Assembly: GCF_001921205.1 (NCBI RefSeq)
Contig: NZ_MSIE01000031.1
Span: 1-64,000 of the forward strand
Source: Actinophytocola xanthii
GTDB lineage: Bacteria; Actinomycetota; Actinomycetes; Mycobacteriales; Pseudonocardiaceae
Reading direction: 5' to 3'
Length of the DNA stretch: 64,000 nt
Shown piece after piece: positions 22,690-30,332 of this stretch. A program made the translations under genes and the position numbers. The notes beneath the pieces were generated by a model. It saw only the letters and a list, made by a program, of their open reading frames with translations, made no database searches and had not been told where the DNA came from. Position 1 is the first letter of the stretch. Each line of letters opens with the position of its first letter.

Positions 22690-24471
22690 GACCCGGCTGC
22701 TGTCCACGGGGAAGTAGCAGAACGGGTCGACGTTGCCCTGCGCCACGCAGATCGCCGCCTCCGTGACCCGGGAGTCGACGGCCACGGAGTGGTGCGCCGT
22801 CTGCCCGATCATGTTGTTGTTGCCGTAGGCCCAGAACTCGGCGTAGCTGCTGTAGGTCCTACCCTCCACAAGCGACGCCGGGCTCGAGGAGCCGATCGCC
22901 AGGTTGTAGGCCTGGCCGTCGCCGAACGTGGTGTCGAGGAACGGCGCGGGCAGGGTCGATGCCGCGTAGCTCGGGTAGAAACAGCCCTTGTTGCGGTCCT
23001 CCGCCGTGCCGCTGCGGCCCAGGATGGGCGTCGGGCTGCAGGCGGGGTTGCCCATGAGCAGCTCGTCCTCCATTCCGGTCCGCGGGACCCACACCGAGTT
23101 CGGCAACGCCCGGCTGCACTCGGCCGTGGCCAGGAACTGCTGCACGACGCAGGGCTGGAGGCCGTCGACGAACTTGTAGCCGAGCGTGCTGATCGGACGG
23201 GACGTCTGGGCCGCGGCGATCGTGGTCTGCTGCGTGCCCCACCGGCTGTCCCACTGGGCGGCGCCGTAGGTGAACGCGCTCGTCACGACGGCGTACGGAT
23301 AGCAGTAGACCTGCCAGTACCCCTCGGTCCCACCCTCGGACCAGGGGTCGGGCACCCACTCGGCGTAGCACAGGTAGATCACGGTGTTCGCCGCGTAGTT
23401 GGCGATGCTGACGCCGAAGTCCTGGTACCCGCCGGTGTCGGGATGGGGGCGGTAGGTGTGGTCGTTCGGGCAGGCCTGGTTGTCCGCGGCGTTGTTGCAC
23501 CCGGTCCACACCGACGAGTCGTCCCTGGCGGCGCGGCCCTGGGACGGCGAGGACCCGGTCGAGCCGGCGACCATGCTGTCCGCGGTGCGTGGCAGCGCGT
23601 TGTCCACGGCAGCCTCGCCCGAGACCGCGCGACGCTCGCCCGGCGAGCAGGCCAGCACCCCGCTGGACTTCCAGGAGCAGCTCTGCCCGGTGTTCGTGAT
23701 CACGCGCTCGCCCTGTCGCGTCGGCGCCGAGACTCCGGTCTCCAGCCGTACCTCGGTCGCCGGCACCGCGGACTCGACGGCCTTCGCCTCGGCCTTGGCC
23801 TCGCGCAGGTCGGTCACCTTCGCGTCCCCGGAGTCGGGGAGCACGGCCCGCACGCCGCTGCTGCCCACCAGCGCGGCCAGCCGGCTGTTGGTCCCGACGA
23901 CCTCGGCCCGGTAGACGCGGTAGTCCCCTTCCGCCAGCTCCCGCAACCCGGACCGCCGCGCGGCCGGCGCCGACTCGGCCTGCTGGAAGTAACGCAACCG
24001 GGCGGACCCGGTCAGGCGGTCCACCTTCTCGGCGGTGCTGCCGCCCACCCGGGCGACGTCGTTGAACCACATCGTGTGCACCTGGCCCGCGGCGGGCACC
24101 TTGACCTCGACCGCGTACAGCTCCACGCCGTGGTCGGCCACGAAACCGGCCAGCTCCCCGCTGGTCCTCCCCGCGTCGAACACCACCGACGCGCTGCCCT
24201 GCGCCCCCGGTGCGCGGGTGGCCCGGTCGGTCAGCGTCCGGTGGGCCTCGCGCACGCTCGTCCCCACCAGGGTGGGGTCGGCGGTGTGCAGCACACCCTG
24301 CAGGGCACTGGTCGACAGGTCCCGCTGTTGCTGTGCACTGGTCTGGCCGCCTCTGCGGTCGGTCGTCGGGTCGGCGACGGCTCCACCCGTCCCGGCGGTG
24401 ATCACGGCGGCGAAGACCATGGCGCCGCAGGCCGCCACAACCGACCAACGCCGTCTCCTGGTCACTCGCAT
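22666..24471 (-). CDS. Large secreted protein of unknown function
   Basis: A 601-residue exported protein. ATG 24471 is chosen: GAGGGA lies about 8 bases upstream and the product begins MRVTRRRRWSVVAACGAMVF, a good signal peptide ending near GGAVADP. Residues about 40-240 are a charged region with helices ('REAHRTLTDRATRA', 'LREAKAEAKAVESAV'); the following part contains Cys-rich, aromatic-rich stretches ('SCSWKSSGVLACSPGE', 'VIYLCYAEWVPDPW', 'YWQVYCYPYAVV', 'QPCVVQQFLATAECS'), suggesting disulfide-bonded extracellular domains. I do not recognise the family. It is divergent from the small HTH gene at 24629 and ends in the terminator at 22629-22660. Confidence 0.78.
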   Translation of the reverse strand: MRVTRRRRWSVVAACGAMVFAAVITAGTGGAVADPTTDRRGGQTSAQQQRDLSTSALQGVLHTADPTLVGTSVREAHRTLTDRATRAPGAQGSASVVFDAGRTSGELAGFVADHGVELYAVEVKVPAAGQVHTMWFNDVARVGGSTAEKVDRLTGSARLRYFQQAESAPAARRSGLRELAEGDYRVYRAEVVGTNSRLAALVGSSGVRAVLPDSGDAKVTDLREAKAEAKAVESAVPATEVRLETGVSAPTRQGERVITNTGQSCSWKSSGVLACSPGERRAVSGEAAVDNALPRTADSMVAGSTGSSPSQGRAARDDSSVWTGCNNAADNQACPNDHTYRPHPDTGGYQDFGVSIANYAANTVIYLCYAEWVPDPWSEGGTEGYWQVYCYPYAVVTSAFTYGAAQWDSRWGTQQTTIAAAQTSRPISTLGYKFVDGLQPCVVQQFLATAECSRALPNSVWVPRTGMEDELLMGNPACSPTPILGRSGTAEDRNKGCFYPSYAASTLPAPFLDTTFGDGQAYNLAIGSSSPASLVEGRTYSSYAEFWAYGNNNMIGQTAHHSVAVDSRVTEAAICVAQGNVDPFCYFPVDSSRVSPIRPFV

Positions 24472-24628
24472 CGTCTCGTCCCTCGCATCGTCGGTGTCCT
24501 CCCTGGCGCAGTGCCACCCGGCGTCGCGCCGAACGCCGACGATCGTGACGGGCACGCGCGAGCGGTGAGGCCGATTCCGGCCGTCGGCGGACAGCGCCGG
24601 ACAAGGGCGGAGGAGTGCCGTCCAGTGC

Positions 24629-25081
24629 ATGTCCAGTGGCGCGGCGCAGGGTGACGGGGTGTACGCACGCGAAGTGAGAGCGGAGCCGATCCCCGACCCG
24701 TCACCGCTGGGGGTGGCCGGGGCGCGAACCCTCGAGGAGCTGGCCGCGCTGCTGCGCACGCTGCGGCGCCGGCACGCCCGGCGACGCCGGGACCGCGAGC
24801 TGTCCTACCGGGAGATCGCCGCCCGCACCGGCTGGTCCCACACCGCGATCGGCGAGTACTTCGCCGGCCGGACCCTGCCGCCCATCGACCGGTTCGACGC
24901 GCTGGTCGCCCTGCTCGGGGCCACCCCCGCCGAGCAGGGCGCGCTGGCCACGGCGCGGGACCAGGTGGCCGAGAACCGCCGCGGTCTCCCGCACGGCAGG
25001 GCGCAGGTGCGCCGGCTCCCGGTGGACGCGACGTGTGGGCGCGACCAGCGCGCGCCCGGCTCCACCGACTGGTCCGCATAG
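24629..25081 (+). CDS. Helix-turn-helix (XRE-type) protein
   Basis: A 150-residue probable DNA-binding protein. The core HTH is 'RELSYREIAARTGWSHTAIGEYFAGRTLPPIDRFDALVALLG', i.e. helix 2 'YREIAARTG' and recognition helix 'SHTAIGEYFAG', a form common in actinomycete accessory regulators. The N-terminal 30 residues and the C-terminal 40 (from 'VAENRRGLPHGRAQ') look unstructured; a shorter start near 24671 (GTG) is possible. It is divergent from the secreted-protein gene with a 157-bp gap and may regulate it. No effector domain is seen. Confidence 0.7.
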   Translation: MSSGAAQGDGVYAREVRAEPIPDPSPLGVAGARTLEELAALLRTLRRRHARRRRDRELSYREIAARTGWSHTAIGEYFAGRTLPPIDRFDALVALLGATPAEQGALATARDQVAENRRGLPHGRAQVRRLPVDATCGRDQRAPGSTDWSA

Positions 25082-25112
25082 GGCTCGGCCCGCAGGGGAG
25101 CGGGCGGTACAG

Positions 25113-25715
25113 CTACAGCGGCCAGACCTGGTGCGCGGCGGTGAGGGCGGCCGCCTGGTACGGCGGCAGCAGGCTGCCCTCGGTGACCACCTCCACCTGC
25201 CACTTCTCGTGCAGGACGACCCACAGCCGCGAGCTCAGGGCCGAGTAGGCGCGCAGCTCGTCCGAGCCGGGCGCCACCTGCAGGACGTAGAGCCAGGTAC
25301 CCCCGGCGGCGTCCGGGCCGGTCGGCTCGCGCCAGGTTCGGCGCAGGCGGCGGCCGCCGTGGCGGGGGGCCTCCTCGGACAGGACCGCGTCGGCACGGGT
25401 GGGGACGGGGACGTCGGCGGGACCGGTCGGGCTGAAGCGGTAGGCCGGGGGTGGCAGCTCCTCGACGACGGCGATGTCGTCGAGGTCGGGGTTGTCCGGG
25501 TCGTCCAGGACCGACCGGATCAGCTCCTTCTCCTCGCGGGTGATGGCGACGCCGTCGTAGGCCAGGCCGAGCAGCAGCGCGGACTCCGCGATCAGCTCCT
25601 CGCCGCCGAAGTAGTGGCTCCGCACGGCGTCGAGGACGTCGTCGGGCAGTCGGCCCGCGAAGCGCGCGCACAGCTCGACGACCGTGGCGTAGGTCTTCAC
25701 GTCCATGGCGCTCAC
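25113..25715 (-). CDS. Putative immunity protein of the EndoU toxin
   Basis: A 200-residue soluble acidic protein of no family I recognise. GTG 25715 overlaps the toxin stop (GTGA), and an ATG follows at 25706 (M4). The N-terminal half is helical ('YATVVELCARFAGRLPDDVLDAV', 'EELIAESALLLGLAYDGVAIT'), the C-terminal half contains beta segments ('GTWLYVLQVAPG', 'SRLWVVLHEKWQVEVV'). Immunity genes characteristically sit immediately 3' of, and translationally coupled to, polymorphic toxins, and that is the basis for the call. Direct sequence evidence for binding is absent. Confidence 0.6.
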   Translation of the reverse strand: MSAMDVKTYATVVELCARFAGRLPDDVLDAVRSHYFGGEELIAESALLLGLAYDGVAITREEKELIRSVLDDPDNPDLDDIAVVEELPPPAYRFSPTGPADVPVPTRADAVLSEEAPRHGGRRLRRTWREPTGPDAAGGTWLYVLQVAPGSDELRAYSALSSRLWVVLHEKWQVEVVTEGSLLPPYQAAALTAAHQVWPL

Positions 25716-26491
25716 TTCTTCTTGTACGGGCCGAGGTCGGTCGTGGTGACGTTACCCTGGGCGTCCTGCACGACCCGGACGACGCGGTCGCCCTTCGGGC
25801 CCTCCCACGTCCAGCTCCCGTCCCCGCCGAGATCGGGGTGGCTGTACCGGGGCGGTTCGCTCTGCGGGATGCCCTTGGGCGGTGGGTTGGGCGCGGCCGG
25901 GTTCTCGATCACGCCGGGGTCGGCGGGGTTGGTCGGGAACGCGGTGCGGATCTCGCCGTTGTCCGCGAACACGGTCGTGCGCACGGTGACGCCGTCGACG
26001 ACGCCCTCGTAGTTGTAGGCCCACCGCACGTTGCCGTCGGCGTCCTTGGTCGGGAACGGTCCCTTCACCGGCGGGCCCTGGGTGACCTGGTAGGCCGCGG
26101 AGAGGATCTTCGCACCGTCCCAGTCCTTGGGGAACTCGGTCTTCTTCGACAAGCCGGTGCCGGCCAGGTGACCGCCCTGCCGGCCACCGTCGCCGCGCAG
26201 GATGTGGGTGTTGGCGATGTCGGGCAGGTGGATGTCGTTCGCGCTCGGCGGTGCGGTCGGCTTCGTCGTCGCGGGCGGCTTGGTCGCCTTCGTCGGGATG
26301 TGGGCGGGGGTGGTCGTCCCGCCCGAGCCAGCGCCGGGCCGGCCGGCGTGCGCGGCCTGGGTGATCGCCTGCTGGGCGCTGGAGACGCCCTTGCCCGCGT
26401 TGATCGAACCGTGGACCTGCGACGGCCTTCCCTTGGGACCGGTGCCCCCGGTGCCTCCGCCGCTACCGGGGTTCTTGGGTTTGGGGGTCAT
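25712..26491 (-). CDS. EndoU-type nuclease toxin of an ESX effector cassette
   Basis: A 259-residue protein. The first 85 residues are a Gly/Pro/Thr-rich linker (GSGGGTGGTGPKGRPSQ, TKATKPPATTKPTAP). The C-terminal domain matches bacterial EndoU ribonuclease toxins: 'THILRGDG' (H96), 'GGHLAGTG' (H108), 'KKTEFPKDWD' (K116/K117) and 'GEIRTAFP' (T183). The two His and the Lys are the presumed catalytic residues, so RNA cleavage is expected. It follows the WXG-like carrier gene by 7 bp and overlaps the immunity gene. Most related toxins carry an N-terminal WXG/LXG or PT-repeat delivery domain in one chain; here delivery must depend on the separate carrier protein. Confidence 0.8.
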   Translation of the reverse strand: MTPKPKNPGSGGGTGGTGPKGRPSQVHGSINAGKGVSSAQQAITQAAHAGRPGAGSGGTTTPAHIPTKATKPPATTKPTAPPSANDIHLPDIANTHILRGDGGRQGGHLAGTGLSKKTEFPKDWDGAKILSAAYQVTQGPPVKGPFPTKDADGNVRWAYNYEGVVDGVTVRTTVFADNGEIRTAFPTNPADPGVIENPAAPNPPPKGIPQSEPPRYSHPDLGGDGSWTWEGPKGDRVVRVVQDAQGNVTTTDLGPYKKK

Positions 26492-26498
26492 GCCGGCC

Positions 26499-27200
26499 CT
26501 ATCCGTTGAGGAGCTTGCTGAGGTTGGTCAGGCTGGTCACCAGGGCCGTGGTGTAGGTGAGGATGCGGCCCGCCCACTTGACGACCGCGGCCGCGATCTG
26601 CGTCGCGATGGCCGGGATGGTGATCACGAAGATGGCCTCCGCGACCCAGACGATCACCCGGGCCACCAGGTCGGCGATGAGGTCGCGGACGATCTCGCGG
26701 GTGAGCTCGACCAGCCCGCCGGCCCCCTCGGTGGCCACCGCCATCGCCGCCGAGGTGGCGCCGAGCCCGCCGATGGCGTTGGTGTTGTTGGCCATCAGGT
26801 CCTGGTAGGCCCGTGCCGCCTCGCCGGTCCAGCCCGGCACGTCGCTGCCGAGCAGCGCGTCCAGGTCGGCCGCGATGTCGGCCAGCTCGGTGGCCATGTT
26901 GTTCCAGGTGGCCGCGTGGGCGGCGACGACGTCGGGCTTGCCGGTGAGCTCGTCGAGCATCTCCCGCAGCGGCTCGAAGTACTCCATCGCCCAGCCGAGG
27001 CCGTTGGCCAGCAGGGCGCTGATCGGGTCCATCACGGTCGCCGCGACCTCGACGCCGAGGCCGGCCCCGGCCAGCGCGTCGTCCACCCAACCCTCGCTCC
27101 TGATCGCCTCGACCAGGCCCTCGATGCTGTCGGCGAGGCTCGACCCGGTCCAGGCCTCCCGGCTCGACACGACCGGCGCGACGAGAGAGTCCTCGGTCAT
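26499..27200 (-). CDS. WXG-like carrier protein with C-terminal membrane segments
   Basis: A 233-residue helical protein, ATG 27200 overlapping the preceding stop (ATGA). The middle contains a W-x-G turn, 'DVPGWTGEAARAYQDLM', between helices ('AATWNNMATELADIAADLDALLG' and 'NTNAIGGLGATSAAMAVATEG'), as in WXG100/PPE-like ESX substrates. The C-terminal third has two hydrophobic segments ('VARVIVWVAEAIFVITIPAIA', 'IQIAAAVV' to 'LTYTTALVTSL'), which are seen in N-terminal parts of ESX polymorphic toxins. No toxin domain is attached. Inferred role: ESX-targeted carrier or membrane-translocation partner for the EndoU toxin encoded 7 bp downstream. Confidence 0.72.
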   Translation of the reverse strand: MTEDSLVAPVVSSREAWTGSSLADSIEGLVEAIRSEGWVDDALAGAGLGVEVAATVMDPISALLANGLGWAMEYFEPLREMLDELTGKPDVVAAHAATWNNMATELADIAADLDALLGSDVPGWTGEAARAYQDLMANNTNAIGGLGATSAAMAVATEGAGGLVELTREIVRDLIADLVARVIVWVAEAIFVITIPAIATQIAAAVVKWAGRILTYTTALVTSLTNLSKLLNG

Positions 27201-27529
27201 CGCGTTCCTCCCTCGCCGAGATCGTTCTCGATCGCGCCCATGGTGTCGACGACACCCGCGTCCAGTTCCTCGTAGGCGTCGGCGCTGTCGCGCAGCGAGG
27301 TCGCGGCGAGGCCGAGGTTCTCCTCGACATAGGCGATCAGCTCGTCCTGCTTGCGGTGTCGGCCCTCGAGAACGCCCGAGATCCACCCGCAGAGCAGCCC
27401 GTAGGCCTGGTCGTCCTGGCTGATGTGCGCGCTCGCGGCCTTGACCGCGGCGAAGCGCTCCCGGAGCGCGTCGAGGTTGCTCGCGTGCCGGCGGAGTTGG
27501 TCGATCTCGACCGTGTACCCGTCGCTCAT
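27197..27529 (-). CDS. EspC/WXG100-like type VII secretion substrate
   Basis: A 110-residue all-helical protein (MSDGYTVEIDQLRRHASNLD start). It resembles small ESX secretion-associated proteins (EspC/DUF2580-like): N-terminal 'TVEIDQLRRHASNLDALRERF', central helices, and near the C-terminus 'DSADAYEELDAGVV', which supplies the Y-x-x-x-D general type VII secretion signal. It lies between the YbaB-like gene (1-bp gap) and the carrier gene (4-bp overlap), so the three are coupled. Probably a co-secreted partner of the carrier protein, by analogy with EsxA/B-type dimers. Confidence 0.78.
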   Translation of the reverse strand: MSDGYTVEIDQLRRHASNLDALRERFAAVKAASAHISQDDQAYGLLCGWISGVLEGRHRKQDELIAYVEENLGLAATSLRDSADAYEELDAGVVDTMGAIENDLGEGGTR

Positions 27530-27530
27530 G

Positions 27531-27974
27531 TCACCGCCAGACGTTCGGGTCGTTGTCGTCCTCGTCCCGGTCCTCGCGCGGGGAGGCGGTCTCGACGGGC
27601 GCCCCGCGGAGCTGCTGGCCGACCCGCTCCGCGATCGCCCGTCCGGCGGGGGAGTCGGTCCCGACGGTCTCCTCGACGATCGCCTGCGTGCGCTCGGCCA
27701 GCTCCGCCCTGGCGGTGCGGACCGTACTCATGATCGTCGCGGCGACGACGTCCGGTGCGGACCGTTCGATCTCCCGGGTGAGGCGCAGGCCGACCAGCGC
27801 GCCGGTCGAGTCGACGGTCACCTCGGCCATCCCCCGGGGGTCCTTCGTGGTCACCTCGAGGCGCTGGAAGCGGTCGCTCATCGCCTTGGTGTCCGCGGCG
27901 AGCTTGTCGATCCGCCCCTTCCACGCCGCGAGGCGCTGCCGGGCGTCGTCCGGGGTCAAGACGCGGTCGTCCAT
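27531..27974 (-). CDS. YbaB/EbfC-family protein of the ESX cassette
   Basis: A 147-residue protein with the YbaB fold: 'LAAWKGRIDKLAADTKAMSDRF', 'VTTKDPRGMAEVTVDSTGALVGLRLTREIE', 'APDVVAATIMSTVRTARAEL'. Proteins of this type (EspL-like) often precede ESX substrate genes in actinomycetes and are thought to act as chaperones or nucleoid-associated factors. The tail (ASPREDRDEDDNDPNVWR) is acidic. ATG 27974 is the first gene of the five-gene minus-strand cassette, and the promoter should lie between 27975 and 28055. Confidence 0.82.
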   Translation of the reverse strand: MDDRVLTPDDARQRLAAWKGRIDKLAADTKAMSDRFQRLEVTTKDPRGMAEVTVDSTGALVGLRLTREIERSAPDVVAATIMSTVRTARAELAERTQAIVEETVGTDSPAGRAIAERVGQQLRGAPVETASPREDRDEDDNDPNVWR

Positions 27975-28055
27975 GGTCGGGAAGGATAACGACGCCCGAC
28001 GCGGCGGGGACCCGAAAACCAGCGAACAGGTGAAAGACCTTCACGCATGCACAGC

Positions 28056-28087
28056 AGACGCGCCCGGGATGCCTCCCGGGCGCGTCT
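28056..28087. terminator. Terminator hairpin downstream of the LPMO gene
   Basis: Perfect 13-bp stem, AGACGCGCCCGGG (28056-28068) with CCCGGGCGCGTCT (28075-28087), and a 6-nt loop, 31 bp beyond the LPMO stop. It separates the LPMO from the ESX cassette, which is transcribed in the same direction, and limits read-through. Confidence 0.7.
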
Positions 28088-28117
28088 GGTGCCGGTCTTC
28101 AGTTGTGGGTGGAACTC

Positions 28118-28819
28118 TCAGTAGGTGACCTGCCCGTTCCCGCCGTCGAAGACGACGTCGGAACAGCCGTAGAACGTCTCGGTGCTGTCCGAGCGGGTCC
28201 ACACGGAGTAGATGATGTGTCGGCCGGACAGGCCGGAGGGGAGCCGTGCGGTCCAGTAGTAGGCGGCTTCCTCACTTCCGGTGTTGCCCGAGTGCGGCGG
28301 GTCGACAACGCTGCTGAACGGCTGGCTGTTGAGGTTGCTCCAGCGCAGCGGCTGGCTCGGGTTGTAGCTGCTGTTGGTGATGTACAGGTCGAACCGGCCG
28401 GGGTGCGCCGCCCACTTGTTGTAGCGCACCTGGATGGACGCTCCCGCCGTCAGGTGGGTCACGGGGAAGTCGGCACGGGGCAGGTCGAAGCCGTTGAAGT
28501 CGTAGACCGTGGCGTTGCCGCTGCACAGCTTGCCGTCCGGGATGAAGCCCACCGTCCTGCCGGCACCGTCGGAGCGGAGCACGGCGAACCAGTTGTAGAA
28601 CGGCGTCGCACCGGACCTGTCGAAGGCCGCCTTGCACGCGGCGTTCTGCGGGATGATCTGACCCGTGCTGGCGCGGCCGTCCTTGTAGCACAGATAGGTG
28701 CGGGAACCGGGCATGAGAGCCGCGCCGTGGGCGCCCGCGGTACCGGCGCTCACCAGACTCCCGAACATCACGCCGACCACCGCCATCGCGGCGGCCAACG
28801 TCAACTTCCGCCTCCTCAT
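28118..28819 (-). CDS. AA10 lytic polysaccharide monooxygenase (cellulose-active type), secreted
   Basis: A copper enzyme that oxidatively cleaves crystalline polysaccharide outside the cell. ATG 28819 (RBS GAAGGAGG) gives a 30-residue signal peptide ending AGA, so mature protein starts at H31 (HGAALMPGSRTYLCYKDG), the N-terminal histidine of the copper brace. The second ligand is H139 in 'NKWAAHPGRFDLYIT'. 'TPFYNWFAVLRSDGAGRT', 'PFSSVVDPP', 'GRHIIYSVWTRSDSTETFYGCSDVVF' match the CelS2/LPMO10B subgroup. There is no carbohydrate-binding module. CebR-like operators on both sides of the promoter point to induction by cello-oligosaccharides. Confidence 0.93.
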   Translation of the reverse strand: MRRRKLTLAAAMAVVGVMFGSLVSAGTAGAHGAALMPGSRTYLCYKDGRASTGQIIPQNAACKAAFDRSGATPFYNWFAVLRSDGAGRTVGFIPDGKLCSGNATVYDFNGFDLPRADFPVTHLTAGASIQVRYNKWAAHPGRFDLYITNSSYNPSQPLRWSNLNSQPFSSVVDPPHSGNTGSEEAAYYWTARLPSGLSGRHIIYSVWTRSDSTETFYGCSDVVFDGGNGQVTY

Positions 28820-28850
28820 CCTGCCTCCTTCGCCGTTGACAGGAGCATTT

Positions 28851-28864
28851 TGGGAGCGCTCCCA
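28851..28864. promoter_or_regulatory. CebR-like operator, site 1
   Basis: Perfect palindrome TGGGAGCGCTCCCA, identical to the operator of the LacI-family cellobiose repressor CebR/CelR of Streptomyces and Thermobifida. It is 32-45 bp upstream of the LPMO start codon, over the expected promoter. Confidence 0.85.
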
Positions 28865-28917
28865 GTTCGCACCAGTGTAACGCCCTCGTAGCCGGATGGG
28901 AACTATGAGTAACGCTT

Positions 28918-28931
28918 TGGGAGCGCTCCCG
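28918..28931. promoter_or_regulatory. CebR-like operator, site 2
   Basis: TGGGAGCGCTCCCG, one mismatch from the perfect operator, 67 bp from site 1. It lies just beyond the stop of the upstream minus-strand gene (28935), on the far side of the LPMO promoter, so two repressor dimers could loop the promoter. Confidence 0.75.
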
Positions 28932-28934
28932 GTC

Positions 28935-29522
28935 TCAGTCGTCGAGCTGGTCCTGGAGCTCCTCGGCCACCTCGGGGTCGACGAAGTCCCCGTAGGCCAG
29001 GGCGTCGCGGTGGTAGTGCCGCGGGACGACGGCCCGGATGCGGTCCGCGTACTCGGCATCGGCATCCTCGGGGAGCGCCTTCTCGGGCAGCACGAGCGTG
29101 TCCGGGACCCCGAGCCGCAACTTCACCGGCCCGGACTCGCGGATCGAGCCCGGCCACACCAGGCCGGGCCCGACGGCCGCGCACATGCGGTGTGCGTAGA
29201 CGACCGTCACCTCGTCGATCGAGGTCGCCTCCGGTGGCTCGTGGCCGAAGGTCTCGGCCGCACACACGAGCTCGTGGCCGTCGATGTCGGTGCGGCGGTG
29301 GGAACTCCCGGCTTGGCCGTGCCCCGGATGCGCGGCCTGTCCGTCGGCGTCGGGGTCGGCCCGCTCGAGCGCCGCGACCACCCGGCGGGCCAACTGCTCG
29401 TCCAGGTCCGGCCGGTCGAGCAGCAGGACGCCGCCCACCACCAACCCAATGGCGAGGACCATGACTCCCGCGGCCGCGACCCAACGCAGGGCCGGGCGCC
29501 GCTGTCGCTGCACGGTTGCCAT
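28935..29522 (-). CDS. Membrane-anchored extracytoplasmic protein of unknown function
   Basis: A 195-residue protein, ATG 29522. The N-terminus 'RWVAAAGVMVLAIGLVVGGVLLL' (about 13-36) is a signal anchor and the remainder should lie outside. The outer part is acidic with 'RTDIDGHELVCAAETFGHEP', 'TVVYAHRMCAAVGPGLVWPG', 'GPVKLRLGVPDTLVLPEKALPED' and 'DPEVAEELQDQLDD'. Two cysteines could form a disulfide. No family is recognised. It is divergent from the VanZ-like gene across a palindrome-rich spacer, and LPMO site 2 follows its stop immediately. Confidence 0.7.
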   Translation of the reverse strand: MATVQRQRRPALRWVAAAGVMVLAIGLVVGGVLLLDRPDLDEQLARRVVAALERADPDADGQAAHPGHGQAGSSHRRTDIDGHELVCAAETFGHEPPEATSIDEVTVVYAHRMCAAVGPGLVWPGSIRESGPVKLRLGVPDTLVLPEKALPEDADAEYADRIRAVVPRHYHRDALAYGDFVDPEVAEELQDQLDD

Positions 29523-29603
29523 GGCCCGATGGTCGCACCGCGCCGCCGGTCACCGCCAGTGTCGATCGGAACTCGTGGCGTCACGACCCTGGGGTCTCCG
29601 CCG

Positions 29604-29655
29604 CCTCGGCCGAACGGCCGAGGCGTACCGCCGGGAAATCGGCCGATCGGCCGAA
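29604..29655. promoter_or_regulatory. Palindromic spacer between divergent membrane-protein genes
   Basis: The 219-bp divergent spacer (29523-29741) contains CCTCGGCC (29604-29611) paired with GGCCGAGG (29616-29623) over a GAAC loop, then the palindrome CGGCCGATCGGCCG near 29640-29653. These repeats of the CGGCCGA element may be operator sites for a shared regulator. Confidence 0.35.
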
Positions 29656-29741
29656 CGCACCGGCCGCGCGGCCCATCCGCCGCCCCCGCCGCGCTCACTA
29701 CCGTCGGTCCGGGCTCGGCCGACGGGGGAGGAGGCGGTGAC

Positions 29742-30287
29742 GTGCTGGAGATCCTGGAGACCCTGCTCGCCGCTGGGGAGAGCGTGCTGAGGGTGCCGCT
29801 CGTCGCGGCCGGTGTGCTGCTGGGGTCGGTCTCGCTCGCCGTCGCAGGGCTGGCGGCGGCCCGCCGCTGGGGGTGGCGCCCGGTGCCGGCCGCGCTGGCC
29901 GGCGTCGGACTGGGCGTCGTACTGGGGGTGACGCTGTCCCGCAGGCGGTCGTACTTCGCCTCGCCGGAGGGGTTCGACGAGCCGGTCTGCCTGCTGACCG
30001 GCTTCTCGGTGGCCGGGGGCAGCGAGGTGCTGAACGTGCTGCTGTTCGTGCCGCCGGTGTTCTTCGCCGTGCTCGCCACTCGGCGGCCGGCGCCGGTTCT
30101 GGGTGCGGCCGTGGTGCTGAGCGCGCTGATCGAGCTGGCCCAGACGGTGACCGGCAGAGGGGTGTGCGAGACGCAGGACGTGCTGAACAACGCCGTCGGT
30201 GCCCTGGTCGCCGCGGTGGCCGGGGCGGGCATCGTGGCCCTGGGTCCCTCTCCGGTGCCGGTCCACCACCGGACACCACCACGCTGA
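29742..30287 (+). CDS. VanZ-like membrane protein
   Basis: A 181-residue membrane protein starting at GTG 29742 behind GGGGAGGAGG. It has four or five hydrophobic helices: 'VPLVAAGVLLGSVSLAVAGLA', 'VPAALAGVGLGVVLGVTL', 'VLNVLLFVPPVFFAVLATR', 'VLGAAVVLSALIELAQTV' and 'VGALVAAVAGAGIVAL'. The motif 'ALIELAQ', followed by 'ETQDVLNNAVGALVA', is the VanZ hallmark (E-x-x-Q ... D-x-x-x-N-x-x-G). VanZ proteins confer low-level lipoglycopeptide tolerance; most family members have unknown roles. It is convergent with the DeoR gene. Confidence 0.82.
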   Translation: MLEILETLLAAGESVLRVPLVAAGVLLGSVSLAVAGLAAARRWGWRPVPAALAGVGLGVVLGVTLSRRRSYFASPEGFDEPVCLLTGFSVAGGSEVLNVLLFVPPVFFAVLATRRPAPVLGAAVVLSALIELAQTVTGRGVCETQDVLNNAVGALVAAVAGAGIVALGPSPVPVHHRTPPR

Positions 30288-30332
30288 GAGTCAGGGCACG
30301 TCCGCGCAGCCCTCAGTCGCGGTCTTCGCGCC

